In this document: piece after piece, positions 5,863 to 5,902 of the stretch
Layout of the letters: every line of letters starts with the position of its first letter
Numbering within the stretch: position 1 is the first letter of the stretch
DNA from: an uncultured Acidobacteriota bacterium
Lineage (GTDB): Bacteria > Acidobacteriota > Thermoanaerobaculia > Gp7-AA8
Assembly (NCBI GenBank): GCA_946887105.1
Contig: CAMPKJ010000292.1
Coordinates: 1-5,902, forward strand
DNA length: 5,902 nucleotides
Reading direction: 5' to 3'
The notes under the pieces: model-generated
Told to the model about the DNA's origin: nothing
Databases searched by the model: none
The model's input: the letters and a program-made list of their open reading frames with translations, nothing else
Program-made: the position numbers and the translations under genes

Positions 5863-5902
5863 CGGCGTCCTTCAGCTTCTCGGCCTGGAAGTTCGCGATG
5901 AG
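5849..5902 (-). CDS. C-terminal end of an unidentified protein (partial)
   Basis: Seventeen codons followed by TGA run in from the right edge on the minus strand, encoding LIANFQAEKLKDAVETR. Sixteen of the 17 codons end in G or C, as expected of coding sequence here, while the two other minus-strand frames close within about 45 bases of the edge. The stop lies 22 bases before the antitoxin-like ATG, in the same direction, so the genes could share a transcript. The fragment is too short to assign a family. Confidence 0.45.
   Translation of the reverse strand, partial: LIANFQAEKLKDAVETR

Overview
The window is GC-rich (roughly two thirds G+C by eye, strongly GC-ending codons) and almost entirely coding. 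The first gene is an 810-residue, ATPase-less, internally duplicated MacB/FtsX-type permease of the 'ADOP' (acidobacterial duplicated orphan permease) type. Together with the base composition this suggests an Acidobacteriota genome, possibly a high-GC lineage such as Vicinamibacteria. That placement is inference from one family and GC content only.

Layout. On the + strand lie three co-directional genes: the ADOP permease (27-2459), a divergent LmbE/PIG-L-like protein (2481-3365) and a GT-B glycosyltransferase (3335-4426). The last two overlap by 31 bases and look translationally coupled. On the - strand, read from the right edge leftward, lie the last 17 codons of an unidentified gene (5902-5849), a 71-residue protein resembling the 'putative addiction module component' antitoxins (5826-5611) and an unusually short cytochrome P450 (5564-4404). 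The P450 and glycosyltransferase genes converge and overlap by 23 bases at their 3' ends. No stretch over 300 bases lacks a gene, and there are no rRNA or tRNA genes, CRISPR arrays or insertion sequences.

How the genes may work together. The LmbE-like protein and the glycosyltransferase form a tight pair, probably acting on a cell-surface or secreted glycan or glycolipid. The permease may be independent, since a promoter-like element separates it from the pair. The P450 is an oxidative enzyme of unknown substrate; nothing here supplies its redox partner.

Main points of interest. (1) Three starts (2481, 5564, 5826) carry a -10-like hexamer 6-8 bases upstream and no Shine-Dalgarno sequence, the pattern expected of leaderless or near-leaderless mRNAs, whereas the operon-internal glycosyltransferase start does have a Shine-Dalgarno. 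(2) The LmbE-like protein has AHPGHE in place of AHPDDE, losing the expected general base and swapping a metal ligand. (3) The P450 keeps its heme and oxygen-activation motifs but appears to lack most of the J/J' helices. (4) A perfect 13-bp palindrome fills the -35/-10 spacer of the antitoxin-like gene's promoter. I do not see a clear new multi-gene system; the LmbE-like/glycosyltransferase pair and the compact P450 are the best candidates for novelty.
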